Origin: an uncultured Eubacteriales bacterium
GTDB taxonomy: Bacteria; Bacillota; Clostridia; Oscillospirales; Oscillospiraceae
DNA: 16,835 nucleotides
Reading direction: 5' to 3'
Assembly (NCBI GenBank): GCA_958427375.1
Contig: CAUABY010000018.1
Coordinates: 1-16,835 of the forward strand
Shown piece after piece: positions 1 through 9,036 of this stretch. How positions within the stretch are numbered: the stretch's first letter is position 1; each line of letters begins with the position of its first letter. The notes below the pieces were generated by a model. That model was not told the origin of the DNA and made no database searches. It was given only the letters and a program-made list of their open reading frames with translations. The translations under genes were made by a program, and so were the position numbers.

Positions 1-1176
<1,176 letters not shown>

Positions 1177-1177
<1 letters not shown>

Positions 1178-4100
1178 TACATGTCCTCCTCACTGTCATC
1201 CGCGCCGTCGAAGCCAAGCTCATCCTCAGGCACTTCCTCAATGGAGTAGCCCTCAGCCTGAAGCTCATCGTCATCAGACGCGTATATCTCATCCTTGATA
1301 TCGGGGATGAAGTCATCGTCATCCTCGTCCTTCAGTTCGATTTCGTTGCCGTCCTTATCCAGCACACGCACATCAAGGCACAGGGACTGCAGCTCCTTGA
1401 TGAGAACCTTGAACGACTCAGGCACACCGGGCTGCGGGATGTTGTTGCCCTTTACTATGGCCTCATAGGTCTTGACACGGCCGGTGACATCGTCGGACTT
1501 GACGGTGAGTATCTCCTGAAGAGTATAGGCCGCGCCGTAGGCCTCAAGTGCCCAGACTTCCATTTCACCGAAGCGCTGGCCGCCAAACTGTGCCTTGCCG
1601 CCCAGAGGCTGCTGTGTAACAAGGCTGTAGGGGCCGGTGGAACGGGCATGAATCTTATCATCAACCAGATGGTGGAGCTTGAGGAAGTAGACCCAGCCCA
1701 CAGTGACATCGTTATCAAACTTCTCACCTGTGCGGCCATCGTACATAACGCTCTTGCCGTCCTCGCGCAGACCGGCCTGGCGCAGAGTCTCGCGGATAGT
1801 CGTCTCATTTGCGCCGTTGAAGATAGGCGTTGCGACCTTCCAGCCGAGCGCGGCGGCGGCATAGCCAAGGTGAACCTCAAGTATCTGACCGATATTCATA
1901 CGGGACGGAACGCCCAGAGGATTCAGCACGATATCCAGCGGGGTGCCGTCGGGCAGGTAAGGCATATCCTCGCGCGGCAGTATGCGCGAGACAACGCCCT
2001 TGTTACCGTGGCGGCCGGCCATCTTGTCGCCGACGGAGATTTTACGCTTCTGCGCGATATAAACGCGCACGACCTGATTGACGCCGGGGTTCATCTCATC
2101 GCCGTTTTCGCGGGTGAACACCTTGACGTCAACGATGATGCCGCTCTCGCCGTGGGGAACCTTGAGCGAGGTGTCGCGCACTTCGCGCGCTTTCTCACCA
2201 AAGATGGCGCGAAGCAGGCGCTCTTCCGCGGTGAGGTCGGTCTCGCCCTTCGGGGTGACCTTGCCGACGAGGATATCACCGGCGGTGACCTCCGCGCCGA
2301 CCATGATGATGCCGCGCTCGTCGAGGTATTTGAGCGCGTCGTCGCCGACGCCGGGGATGTCGCGGGTAATCTCCTCAGGGCCGAGCTTGGTGTCGCGGGA
2401 GTCGCACTCGTACTCTTCTATATGAATGGAAGTGAATACGTCCTCCATGACAAGGCGCTCGTTGAGGAGAACCGCGTCCTCATAGTTATATCCTTCCCAG
2501 TTCATGTAACCGACAAGGATGTTCTTGCCGAGGGAAATTTCGCCGTTGCTGGTGCTCGGACCGTCCGCCAGCACATCACCTTTCTCAACGCGGTCGCCGA
2601 TATTGACGATGGGGCGCTGGTTGATGCAGGTGCCCTGGTTGGAGCGGGAGAACTTGATGAGCTTGTAGTCCTTCACCTCGCCCGCGTCATAGCGGACGGT
2701 GATATGGTTTGCGTCAACGCGGGTGATCACGCCGTTGTCCTCGGCGAGCACGCACACGCCGGAGTCAACCGCACACTTGTGCTCGATGCCGGTGGCGACA
2801 ATAGGCGCCTGCGTGGTCATCAGCGGCACGGCCTGACGCTGCATGTTCGCGCCCATCAGAGCGCGGTTCGCGTCGTCGTTTTCAAGGAAAGGTATCATCG
2901 CAGTCGCAATGGAGACCATCATCTTCGGGCTGACGTCGACATAGTCGACATCTTCACGGTTGACCTCAACGGTATCGTTGCGGTGACGGCAGGTAATGCG
3001 CTTATTGATGAACACGCCGTTTTCGTCGACAGGCTCGCTCGCCTGCGCGACGGTGAACTGGTCCTCCTGATCCGCGGTCATGTAGTCAATCTGGTCGGTA
3101 ACGCGGCAGGTGTCCTTCTCAACCTTGCGGTAGGGGGCGACGAGGAAGCCGTACTCATTGGCGCGGGCATAGGATGCGAGGTAGGAGATAAGGCCGATGT
3201 TCGGGCCTTCAGGAGTCTCTATCGGGCAGAGGCGGCCATAGTGGCTGTAGTGAACGTCACGCACATCGAAGCTGGCGCGCTCTCTGGAGAGGCCGCCGGG
3301 GCCGAGGGCGGACATACGGCGCTTATGGGTAAGCTCGGAGAGGGGGTTGGTCTGATCCATGAACTGCGACAGCGGGGAGGAGCCGAAAAACTCCTTGATG
3401 GCCGCGGTCACAGGGCGGATATTGATAAGGCTCTGCGGAGTGACAATGTCCAAATCCTGCAACGTCATGCGCTCGCGGATAACGCGCTCCATGCGGGAGA
3501 AGCCGATGCGGAACTGGTTTTGCAGCAGTTCGCCGACACAGCGCACACGGCGGTTGCCGAGGTGGTCTATGTCGTCAGCCTCGCCGATGCCGTGAGCAAG
3601 GCAGTTGAGGTAGTTGACAGAGGCAAAGATATCGTCCGGCACAATGTGTCTGGGAACGAGAATATCTACGTTCTGGCGCACAGCATCCTTGAGAGCCTCG
3701 CCCTCAAACTGCTCGCAGAGCTGGCGGATGACTATGCCGCGCACAAGCTCCTTGATGCCTAGCTCCGCCGGGTCAAAGTCGACATAGCGGCGGATGTCCA
3801 CCATGCCGTTGGAGAAAACGCGGATGGTCTTGCCGTCATGCTCAAGATACACGTCAAACACGCCCGCGTCGGCGATTTCGCGCGCCTTTGCGCGGGTTAC
3901 GGTCTCGCCTGCCTCGGCGATAATCTCGCCGGTGAGGGGGTCTGCCACGGGCATTGCGAGCTGGAAGCCGGCAATGCGCGGGAAGAGGGAGAGCTTCTTG
4001 TTGAACTTATAGCGGCCGACATTGCTCAGCTCATAGCGCCGGCGGTCATAGAACAGACCGTCAAGCAGCGCCTCAGCGGACTCAACCGTGGGAGGGTCGC

Positions 4101-4884
4101 CCGGACGGAGCTTGCGGTAGATTTCGATGAGGCACTCATCGCGGCTTGCGCAGGTGTCCTTGTCGATGGTGGCGTTGATGCGCTCATCATCGCCGAAAAT
4201 CTCCTTCATGCGCTCATTGGTGACGGCGCCGGTGCTGGGGTCGGACACACAGCTGAGCCAAGTGGCGGGGTTATCCGGGTTATACTTGCCGACAGCGCGC
4301 AAGAACCAAGTGATGGGCAGCTTGCGGTTTTTGTCGATACGCACGTTGAAAATGTCCGTCGCGTCCGTCTCATACTCCAGCCACGCGCCGTGGTAGGGGA
4401 TGATGGTGGAGGCGTATATGTTCGTCATCGACTTGTCGGTGGTCTTTTCAAAGTACACACCGGGGGAACGGGTAATCTGCGAGACGATGACACGCTCCGC
4501 GCCGTTGATGACAAAGGTTCCGCCCGGAGTCATGAGCGGGAAGTCGCCCATGAAAATCTCCTGCTCCTTTATCTCCTCGGTCTCCTTGTTGCGCAGGCGC
4601 ACGCGCACCTTCAACGGCGCCGCATACGTTGCGTCACGAGCCTTGCACTCCTCCTCGGTGTACTTGGGCTTCTCGTTCATAGAGTAGTCTATGAAGCTCA
4701 GCTCAAGATTGCCGGAGTAGTCGGTGACAGAGTCAACATCGCGGAACACCTCGCGCAGTCCCTCCTTGAGGAACCACTCGTAGGAGTTCTTCTGAATCTC
4801 CAGCAGATTGGGCATGTCCATGATTTCCGTTGTACGCGCAAAGCTCTTTCTCAGAGTTTTGCCGTAGAGAACATCTTTTGGCAT
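1177..4884 (-). CDS. rpoB: RNA polymerase subunit beta
   Basis: Complete beta subunit of 1235 residues. I chose the ATG at 4884-4882 (MPKDVLYGK) because AAGGAGAG lies 8 bases upstream. A GTG 33 bases further out extends the frame but places that ribosome site inside the gene. Visible landmarks: the rifampicin-pocket segment SSPLSQFMDQTNP...THKRRMSALGP at about residues 502-528, the NYEDA segment near 800, and GDKMAGRHGNKG near 952-963. In the rifampicin pocket the residues most often changed in resistant strains (E. coli D516, H526, S531) are the normal D510, H520 and S525, so the sequence predicts a susceptible polymerase. The C-terminus is a strongly acidic tail of about 50 residues. rpoC follows with a one-base overlap. 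The gene starts its own unit: no rplL lies upstream, only a divergent glycosyltransferase. Confidence 0.98.
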
Positions 4885-4928
4885 TAGCGCACTCTCCTTA
4901 TCACTGATTGCGAACACGCGGGGTTGTT

Positions 4929-4944
4929 GTCAAAAGTATTTGAC
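4929..4944. repeat. Small inverted repeat in the rpoB leader
   Basis: Perfect inverted repeat GTCAAA-AGTA-TTTGAC just upstream of the rightward -35 box and within the predicted rpoB leader. It could be a protein-binding site or chance; no known operator is recognised. Confidence 0.25.
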
Positions 4945-4950
4945 CCGGTG

Positions 4951-4979
4951 TTGATTTTACTTCTTGGCGATGCTATACT
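4951..4979 (+). promoter_or_regulatory. Candidate promoter for the rightward glycosyltransferase gene
   Basis: Read rightward: -35 TTGATT (4951-4956), 17-base spacer, extended -10 TGC-TATACT (4974-4979). Predicted start is near 4986, about 170 bases before the ATG at 5157. It points towards the rpoB promoter, so the first 40 or so bases of the two transcripts would be complementary. Confidence 0.6.
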
Positions 4980-5034
4980 TTTTACGGTAGGATAGTGAGG
5001 CAGATACACCTCTTCCTTACACACATAGCATGTC

Positions 5035-5064
5035 ATTTTACCACTGTTTGCCCTGTAAAGTCAA
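5035..5064 (-). promoter_or_regulatory. Candidate promoter for rpoBC
   Basis: Read leftward: -35 TTGACT (5064-5059), 18-base spacer, extended -10 TGG-TAAAAT (5040-5035). Predicted start is near 5028, giving a leader of about 145 bases before the rpoB ATG. A nearer TTGACA (4933-4928) has no acceptable -10. The match is good, but assignment to rpoB rests on position only. Confidence 0.6.
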
Positions 5065-5156
5065 GTATAATTTATAATTTATTATTATTTATTAGAGATA
5101 TTTTGGCGGGAGTTTTTGCTCCGGCCTTTTTTGCTACATTTTTCGGAGGCTTTTCG

Positions 5157-6389
5157 ATGGATTATCGGGTAATAATTCTCCTCGCGCTTGAGGCCCTGTT
5201 CGCGCTGTGGCTTCTGCGCCGCTCGCGGCTTTTGAATAAACCGGCGTATGCCGCAGCCGCTGTCATCCTCATGGCGCTGGCGTTTTTTGCGCGTTATCTC
5301 GTCCTGGACTATGAGACGCTCGACTATCAGAACTTTCTCTCGCCGTGGGTGCGGCATTTCCGCGCAAACGGCGGCTTTGCCGCGCTCAGCGAGCAGGTCG
5401 GCAATTACAATATACCCTATCTCTATTTCCTCGCGCTCTTTTCCTATTCGAGCATCAGTGAGCTTTATCTCATAAAGCTTTTGAGCATTTTCTTTGATGT
5501 TATCCTGGCTTGGGCGGCTATGCTGCTTCTTGCGCGCTTCACGCAGAGCGCGGCAAAGCGCATGGGGCTTTTTTTCGCGGTGCTGTTTCTGCCCACGGTG
5601 TTTCTCAACGGCGCGCTCTGGGCGCAGTGCGACAGCAGTTATGTGGCGCTGGCGCTGCTCGGTATCTACCTCGCGCTTGATGACAGGCCGGTGCTGTCCA
5701 TGGTCTGCGCGGCGGCGGCCTTCGGCTTCAAGCTTCAGGCCGTGTTCGTGTTGCCGGTGTACGCTGTGCTGTGGTTCAAGGGCAAGTTCAAGCTGCGGCA
5801 TTTTGTCGTTTTTCCGCTTGCCTATGTGGTGCTGGTGCTCCCCGCCGTTATCGCCGGACGGCCTTTCGTCGAGACGCTTACGCTCTACCTTGGGCAGACG
5901 GGCAGCATCGGCGACGGGCTCAACTACAACTCTCCCTCCGTCTACTCGCTCTTTCAGTACACCCTGCCAGAGAAGTACAATGAGCTCGCCTCCACGCTCG
6001 GCATCGTCGCGGCCTTTGTGTATATGCTCGCAGTGCTCGCCGTGTGCTTTTTCAAGCGCGGTGCGCTGACTGAGCGCACGGTTTTAGCCGCCGCGCTGCT
6101 CTTCGCAATCGGTATCCCGTTTTTGCTGCCGCACATGCACGAGCGGTATTTCTTCGCGGCAGACATTTTGGCGCTGGTCACGGCTTTCGCGGCGGTTGAG
6201 TATTTCCCGGCGGCGCTGCTGGTGCAGTTTGCGTCGCTCCTCGGCTATCATGCGTATTTGAAAATGCGGTATCTTCTGCTGATGAGCCGCGGCGCTGTCG
6301 CGCTTATCGGCGCGCTGGTTTTGGCTGTGGTGTTCTTCATCTGCTCATTTGAAAAAAATATTTTTCAGAAACGGGAAAATAGTACTTGA
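5157..6389 (+). CDS. Polytopic membrane mannosyltransferase-like protein (Gpi18-related, COG5542 type)
   Basis: A 410-residue, very hydrophobic protein with roughly ten membrane segments. The start ATG at 5157 is chosen because GGAGG lies 7 bases upstream; the open frame reaches back to 4995 without a ribosome site. Features that recall bacterial Gpi18-like, lipid-linked-sugar-dependent glycosyltransferases are an early outward acidic loop (DYETLDYQNF, residues 51-60, followed by SPW), the WAQCD motif (155-159) followed by FKLQ (191-194), and a late PHMHERYFF segment (326-333). By family analogy it would move a sugar from a polyprenyl carrier to a surface glycan or protein at the outer membrane face; donor and acceptor cannot be read from the sequence. 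It stands alone, divergent from rpoB, and has no terminator of its own, so its transcript probably runs through the following tRNA gene. Confidence 0.75.
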   Translation: MDYRVIILLALEALFALWLLRRSRLLNKPAYAAAAVILMALAFFARYLVLDYETLDYQNFLSPWVRHFRANGGFAALSEQVGNYNIPYLYFLALFSYSSISELYLIKLLSIFFDVILAWAAMLLLARFTQSAAKRMGLFFAVLFLPTVFLNGALWAQCDSSYVALALLGIYLALDDRPVLSMVCAAAAFGFKLQAVFVLPVYAVLWFKGKFKLRHFVVFPLAYVVLVLPAVIAGRPFVETLTLYLGQTGSIGDGLNYNSPSVYSLFQYTLPEKYNELASTLGIVAAFVYMLAVLAVCFFKRGALTERTVLAAALLFAIGIPFLLPHMHERYFFAADILALVTAFAAVEYFPAALLVQFASLLGYHAYLKMRYLLLMSRGAVALIGALVLAVVFFICSFEKNIFQKRENST

Positions 6390-6413
6390 CAAAATCCGAT
6401 ATTCTGCTATAAT
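6386..6413 (+). promoter_or_regulatory. Promoter for tRNA-Leu
   Basis: Consensus -35 TTGACA (6386-6391), 16-base spacer ending in TGC, consensus -10 TATAAT (6408-6413). Predicted start is near 6420, giving a leader of about 65 bases to be trimmed from the tRNA. The TGA stop codon of the upstream gene (6387-6389) lies inside the -35 hexamer. Confidence 0.8.
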
Positions 6414-6485
6414 CATTCATGCCTTAAATGTGGCGCGCCAAGTGAGGCAGGCGGCTTTAAATGGAGCCGGAGCCTCGGCGTTTAT

Positions 6486-6570
6486 GCGAGAGTGCTGGAA
6501 TAGGTAGACAGGCACGTTTGAGGGGCGTGTGTCAACCGACGTGGGAGTTCGATTCTCCTCTCTCGCACCA
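6486..6570 (+). tRNA. tRNA-Leu (anticodon GAG)
   Basis: 85-base class II tRNA with encoded CCA. The acceptor stem GCGAGAG (6486-6492) pairs perfectly with CTCTCGC (6560-6566), followed by ACCA. The D-arm holds GGTAGAC. The anticodon stem CACGT/GCGTG encloses loop TTGAGGG with anticodon GAG at 6520-6522, which reads the leucine codons CUC and CUU. A long variable arm GTC-AACC-GAC is typical of tRNA-Leu. The T-arm GGGAG-TTCGATT-CTCC is normal. It has its own strong promoter and a perfect terminator. Confidence 0.96.
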
Positions 6571-6604
6571 GAAAAAGACCAAGTCATATGACTTGGTCTT
6601 TTTC
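6571..6604 (+). terminator. Rho-independent terminator after tRNA-Leu
   Basis: Perfect 34-base palindrome (16-bp arms starting GAAAAAGACC, two-base centre) that begins directly after the tRNA CCA and ends in TCTTTTTC. The symmetrical A and T runs make it potentially bidirectional. Confidence 0.9.
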
Positions 6605-6776
6605 AATGAAATAAATCTCTGCGGGATTTGTGAAATATGGCTTCGCATATGAAATAGCTGGCGCTATAAAATCCGCTGCGGCGGATGAGGATTTACTTTA
6701 TTTCACATTTTGCCGCATGGCAAAATATATCATAATCCGTGAGGATTATTTCATATTGCGTCAGCAATATTTCATT
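6605..6776. repeat. Array of seven tetraloop-type hairpins with GAAAT/ATTTC spacers (MITE-like)
   Basis: A 172-bp non-coding block bounded by the inverted repeat AATGAAAT (6605-6612) and ATTTCATT (6769-6776). Inside are consecutive, different hairpins. H1: AAATCTC/GGGATTT, 6613-6629. H2: ATATG/CATAT, 6635-6650. H3: ATAGC-TGGC-GCTAT, 6654-6667. H4: ATCCGC-TGCG-GCGGAT, 6671-6686. H5: ATTTTGCC/GGCAAAAT around GCAT, 6707-6726. H6: ATAATCC-GTGA-GGATTAT, 6732-6749. H7: ATATTGC-GTCA-GCAATAT, 6753-6770. Spacers in the left half read GAAAT and in the right half ATTTC, so the whole block is arranged as a large inverted repeat although the stems differ. There is no open frame of note. I cannot name it. 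Candidates are a non-autonomous transposable element, a REP/BIME-like repeat, or a structured RNA. Confidence 0.75.
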
Positions 6777-6806
6777 AAAATGGTTCTCTGTACTTAATAA
6801 TGCATT

Positions 6807-6847
6807 AACCCAGGAGCAAACGAAAATCGCTTGCTCCTGGGTTTTTG
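6807..6847 (+). terminator. Hairpin with T-run (terminator)
   Basis: A 13-bp stem AACCCAGGAGCAA (6807-6819) with TTGCTCCTGGGTT (6831-6843), followed rightward by a T-run. The loop contains a further CGA/TCG pairing. It is convincing as a rightward terminator but has no rightward gene directly before it except the hairpin array. Read leftward it is followed by TTAATGC, so it may also serve the acetyltransferase gene weakly. Confidence 0.75.
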
Positions 6848-6878
6848 TTTCGCGGGTAGTCACACCAAGCTATAGCTT

Positions 6879-7337
6879 TTACAGCTTGCGGCGTAGATAA
6901 ACCATGTCAACAAGCTGAACGCCGCACTCAAATATCGGGTGGTCGTAATTATCCGTGAAGAAGTTTTTAACGACGTGCGAACGGGTGAAGCCGCAGCTCT
7001 TGTAAAATGGTATGGTCAGGGGGCTGTCGCCCGTGCCGACCTGCAAAACGCTGTAGCTGCCGTGGTACTTTGCGGCGACAAAGTCAATCATAGCCCTGCC
7101 ATAGCCGCGCCTCTGACACTCCGGCTCAGTGGCAATGTTCTTTATTTCAAGCACACCGCCGCCCTCATTCGTCACAACGCACTCGCACCTCGGCTGGTCT
7201 GGGTCACACTCGCCGTCATACAGCACGTACATTGTTCCCCGCTCCAGATAGCGGTCTATCATGTCCTCCTGCTCGTCCGCTATAAGCAGCAAACGGAGGA
7301 ATTGCTTTTTATTACTTTTTATCTCGCGTATTTCCAT
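6879..7337 (-). CDS. GNAT-family N-acetyltransferase
   Basis: A 152-residue single-domain acetyltransferase that by family would transfer an acetyl group from acetyl-CoA to an amine; the acceptor is unknown. The acetyl-CoA pyrophosphate-loop motif is present as ATEPECQRRGYGRAM (QRRGYG at residues 75-80), preceded by the strand VLEIKNIA. The later FYKSCGF (111-117) is the usual GNAT C-terminal motif. The ATG at 7337-7335 is chosen because CGGAGA precedes it by 7 bases; a GTG 18 bases further out would include that ribosome site. It is monocistronic, between terminators on both sides, with a TATAAT box just upstream. It is cytoplasmic (no signal or membrane segment) and of ordinary GNAT length. 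Confidence 0.85.
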   Translation of the reverse strand: MEIREIKSNKKQFLRLLLIADEQEDMIDRYLERGTMYVLYDGECDPDQPRCECVVTNEGGGVLEIKNIATEPECQRRGYGRAMIDFVAAKYHGSYSVLQVGTGDSPLTIPFYKSCGFTRSHVVKNFFTDNYDHPIFECGVQLVDMVYLRRKL

Positions 7338-7367
7338 GTTATGTCTCCGTCTCACGCAGTTTTTGAT

Positions 7368-7373
7368 ATTATA
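7368..7373 (-). promoter_or_regulatory. -10 box for the acetyltransferase gene
   Basis: TATAAT read leftward, about 30 bases upstream of the GNAT start codon. The only upstream -35 candidates are weak (TTTCAT at 17 bases or TTTTCA at 18), so the promoter is likely modest. Confidence 0.45.
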
Positions 7374-7393
7374 TCATACCCGCGCAAGACATG

Positions 7394-7424
7394 AAAACTC
7401 CCGCCGCGAGAGCAGCGGGAGTTT
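7394..7424 (-). terminator. Terminator of the sugar-transporter operon
   Basis: Stem AAACTCCCGC (7395-7404) with GCGGGAGTTT (7415-7424) and a ten-base loop. Read leftward it ends in GTTTTC and lies about 20 bases after the stop codon of the MalG-like permease. Confidence 0.85.
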
Positions 7425-7443
7425 GATTATAATGCTATGCTTT

Positions 7444-9036
7444 TTACCCCTTGACGCCGCCGGAGGTGAGGCCCGCGGTCAGGTGCTTTTCGATGCACAT
7501 GAACAGGATCACGACCGGGATGGTGGCGAGGAGAGAGGCGGCGAACAGATACTGCCACTCAATCATATTGAACGACGAGAACTGCGTGATGCCGACCGTT
7601 ATCGGGCGGTTTGCGGAGGTGGAGATAAGCACGGTGGAGATAGTGTACTCGTTCCACGCGTTGATGAACACGAAGATGAGCGTGGTGACTATGCCGGGCG
7701 CGGCCATGGGGATGAGCACATTGATGAGCGAGCCGAGCGTTGTACAACCGTCTATCTTCGCGGCCTGCTCCATCTCCGGCGAGATTGAGACAAACGTACC
7801 TCTCAAAAGCCAGATGGCAAAGGCCTGATTAAAGGCCGCATTTATAAGCATCAGGCCGACGATGGAGTCATTGAGGTGCAGGGTGCTCATGAGCTGGGCA
7901 ATACCGATGAGCAGAACGACGGGAGAAAACATCTGGCTCATGATGACAAAGCCGAGAAAGATTTTCTTGCCCTTGAAGTTCATACGCGCCATGGCATACG
8001 CAGCCGGGATTCCGCAGAGGAGCGCTATCAGCGTGGCACCGCCCGCTATGAGCAGGGAGTTTAAGAGATAACGCGGCACACCGCGGGTCATGATATACTT
8101 GAGATTGCCAAAGAGCCACTCCGTGGGGAACACATGCTGGAAGTACATATCGTTCGTCTCCGCATTGGAGCGGAAGCCCGTGACGAGCATGACATAGTAG
8201 GGGTACAGGATGAGAAGGCAGAGGCCGATGACAAAGGCATAGAGCACGCCGCGCATCACGGTATGGCCGATGCTGCCGTTTCTCAGCTGCACCGCCGCGA
8301 TGACCATGACAAGTAAGCAGAGCATAGCTATCCACACGGTTGCGCTGACATTGAAGCTCAATGATTCAAGGGCGTTGTCTATATTCTCACCCGCCACACC
8401 GTCAAACAGGAAGCGGTCTAATTTGGCAAACATGACATCCTTGCCGTCAGTCACAACACCGTCGACAAAGAGGTCGAGCTTATGCGCAAGCGTGGCGGTA
8501 TTCATCATAACGAACACCGGAATAGTGAACAGAGCCACAAGCGCGGACACGGCAGAGGCCGTGCGCAGACCGCGCTCACGCTTTGTAAGCTGGCGCTGGG
8601 TAGAGTCGAGCGACCACGCGGAGCCGAGCACCGCACAGGCGGCCGACACGACCATAGCCAAAAGCGTGACGCTCATTATCCACGAGGAATTGAGGCCTGA
8701 CTCCAGGAAGTTGAGTGCGCTCTTGCTGAACTGCTCGTTGAGGGTGAAGGTTATCATGCTGGTCTTTTCACCCTTGGAGTTTGTACGCTCAACAACGGAT
8801 TCGTTATACTTTACCTCGAAGCCATCCGCGCGGTACTCGTCCGCCACAGCGTTGACTTCCGCGAGCACTTCATTATACTTCTCGTCGCCGACGAAGGTAT
8901 TATTGGACTTCTTGGTATAGACCGTGGAGTTAAAGTTATAGGTCGGCATTGCAAGCAGGAGGAACGCGAGCACAAACGACGCAATGAGCAGTATGAGCGC
9001 TATGCGGTTTGTCTTTTTAAGCTGTGAGTTTTTCAC
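7444..9036 (-). CDS. Carbohydrate ABC transporter permease, MalG-like, with long N-terminal extension
   Basis: 530 residues, against about 280 for a usual MalG-type CUT1 permease. The C-terminal part (from about residue 259) is a normal permease: first core membrane segment near 261-282, then the cytoplasmic EAA loop at 421-448 (EMEQAAKIDG...PMAAPG), which docks the ATPase. The first 255 residues are extra. They contain membrane segments at about 11-30, 119-139, 158-178 and 231-250, an 88-residue hydrophilic loop (31-118) that should face outward, and a second loop (179-230). The start is GTG at 9036-9034, with AGGAGG 7 bases upstream, overlapping the stop of the preceding permease as GTGA, so the pair is translationally coupled. 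It forms the membrane channel with the MalF-like partner. No ATPase is encoded nearby. The substrate is probably a sugar or oligosaccharide. Confidence 0.9.
   Translation of the reverse strand: MKNSQLKKTNRIALILLIASFVLAFLLLAMPTYNFNSTVYTKKSNNTFVGDEKYNEVLAEVNAVADEYRADGFEVKYNESVVERTNSKGEKTSMITFTLNEQFSKSALNFLESGLNSSWIMSVTLLAMVVSAACAVLGSAWSLDSTQRQLTKRERGLRTASAVSALVALFTIPVFVMMNTATLAHKLDLFVDGVVTDGKDVMFAKLDRFLFDGVAGENIDNALESLSFNVSATVWIAMLCLLVMVIAAVQLRNGSIGHTVMRGVLYAFVIGLCLLILYPYYVMLVTGFRSNAETNDMYFQHVFPTEWLFGNLKYIMTRGVPRYLLNSLLIAGGATLIALLCGIPAAYAMARMNFKGKKIFLGFVIMSQMFSPVVLLIGIAQLMSTLHLNDSIVGLMLINAAFNQAFAIWLLRGTFVSISPEMEQAAKIDGCTTLGSLINVLIPMAAPGIVTTLIFVFINAWNEYTISTVLISTSANRPITVGITQFSSFNMIEWQYLFAASLLATIPVVILFMCIEKHLTAGLTSGGVKG

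Noticed and set aside
4928..4933. TTGACA close to rpoB as its -35 box.
   Set aside because: At 16-18 bases downstream there is no acceptable -10 hexamer (GCAATC, CAATCA or AATCAG).
4995..5156. A longer N-terminus for the glycosyltransferase.
   Set aside because: The upstream ATG lacks a ribosome site and lies within about 10 bases of the predicted transcription start, while the ATG at 5157 has GGAGG at 7 bases and starts directly at the first membrane segment.
6486..6604. tRNA-Leu as an integration site of the mobile element.
   Set aside because: No duplicated tRNA 3' end or integrase lies next to it; the only recombinase is a serine type 9 kb away, a class that does not usually use tRNA genes.
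6461..6652. A 63-codon open frame on the + strand.
   Set aside because: It runs across the tRNA-Leu and its terminator, so it is a chance frame.
6605..6776. The hairpin array as a CRISPR array.
   Set aside because: The units differ in sequence, the constant parts are only about five bases and flip orientation, and there are no constant repeats with unique 30-base spacers.
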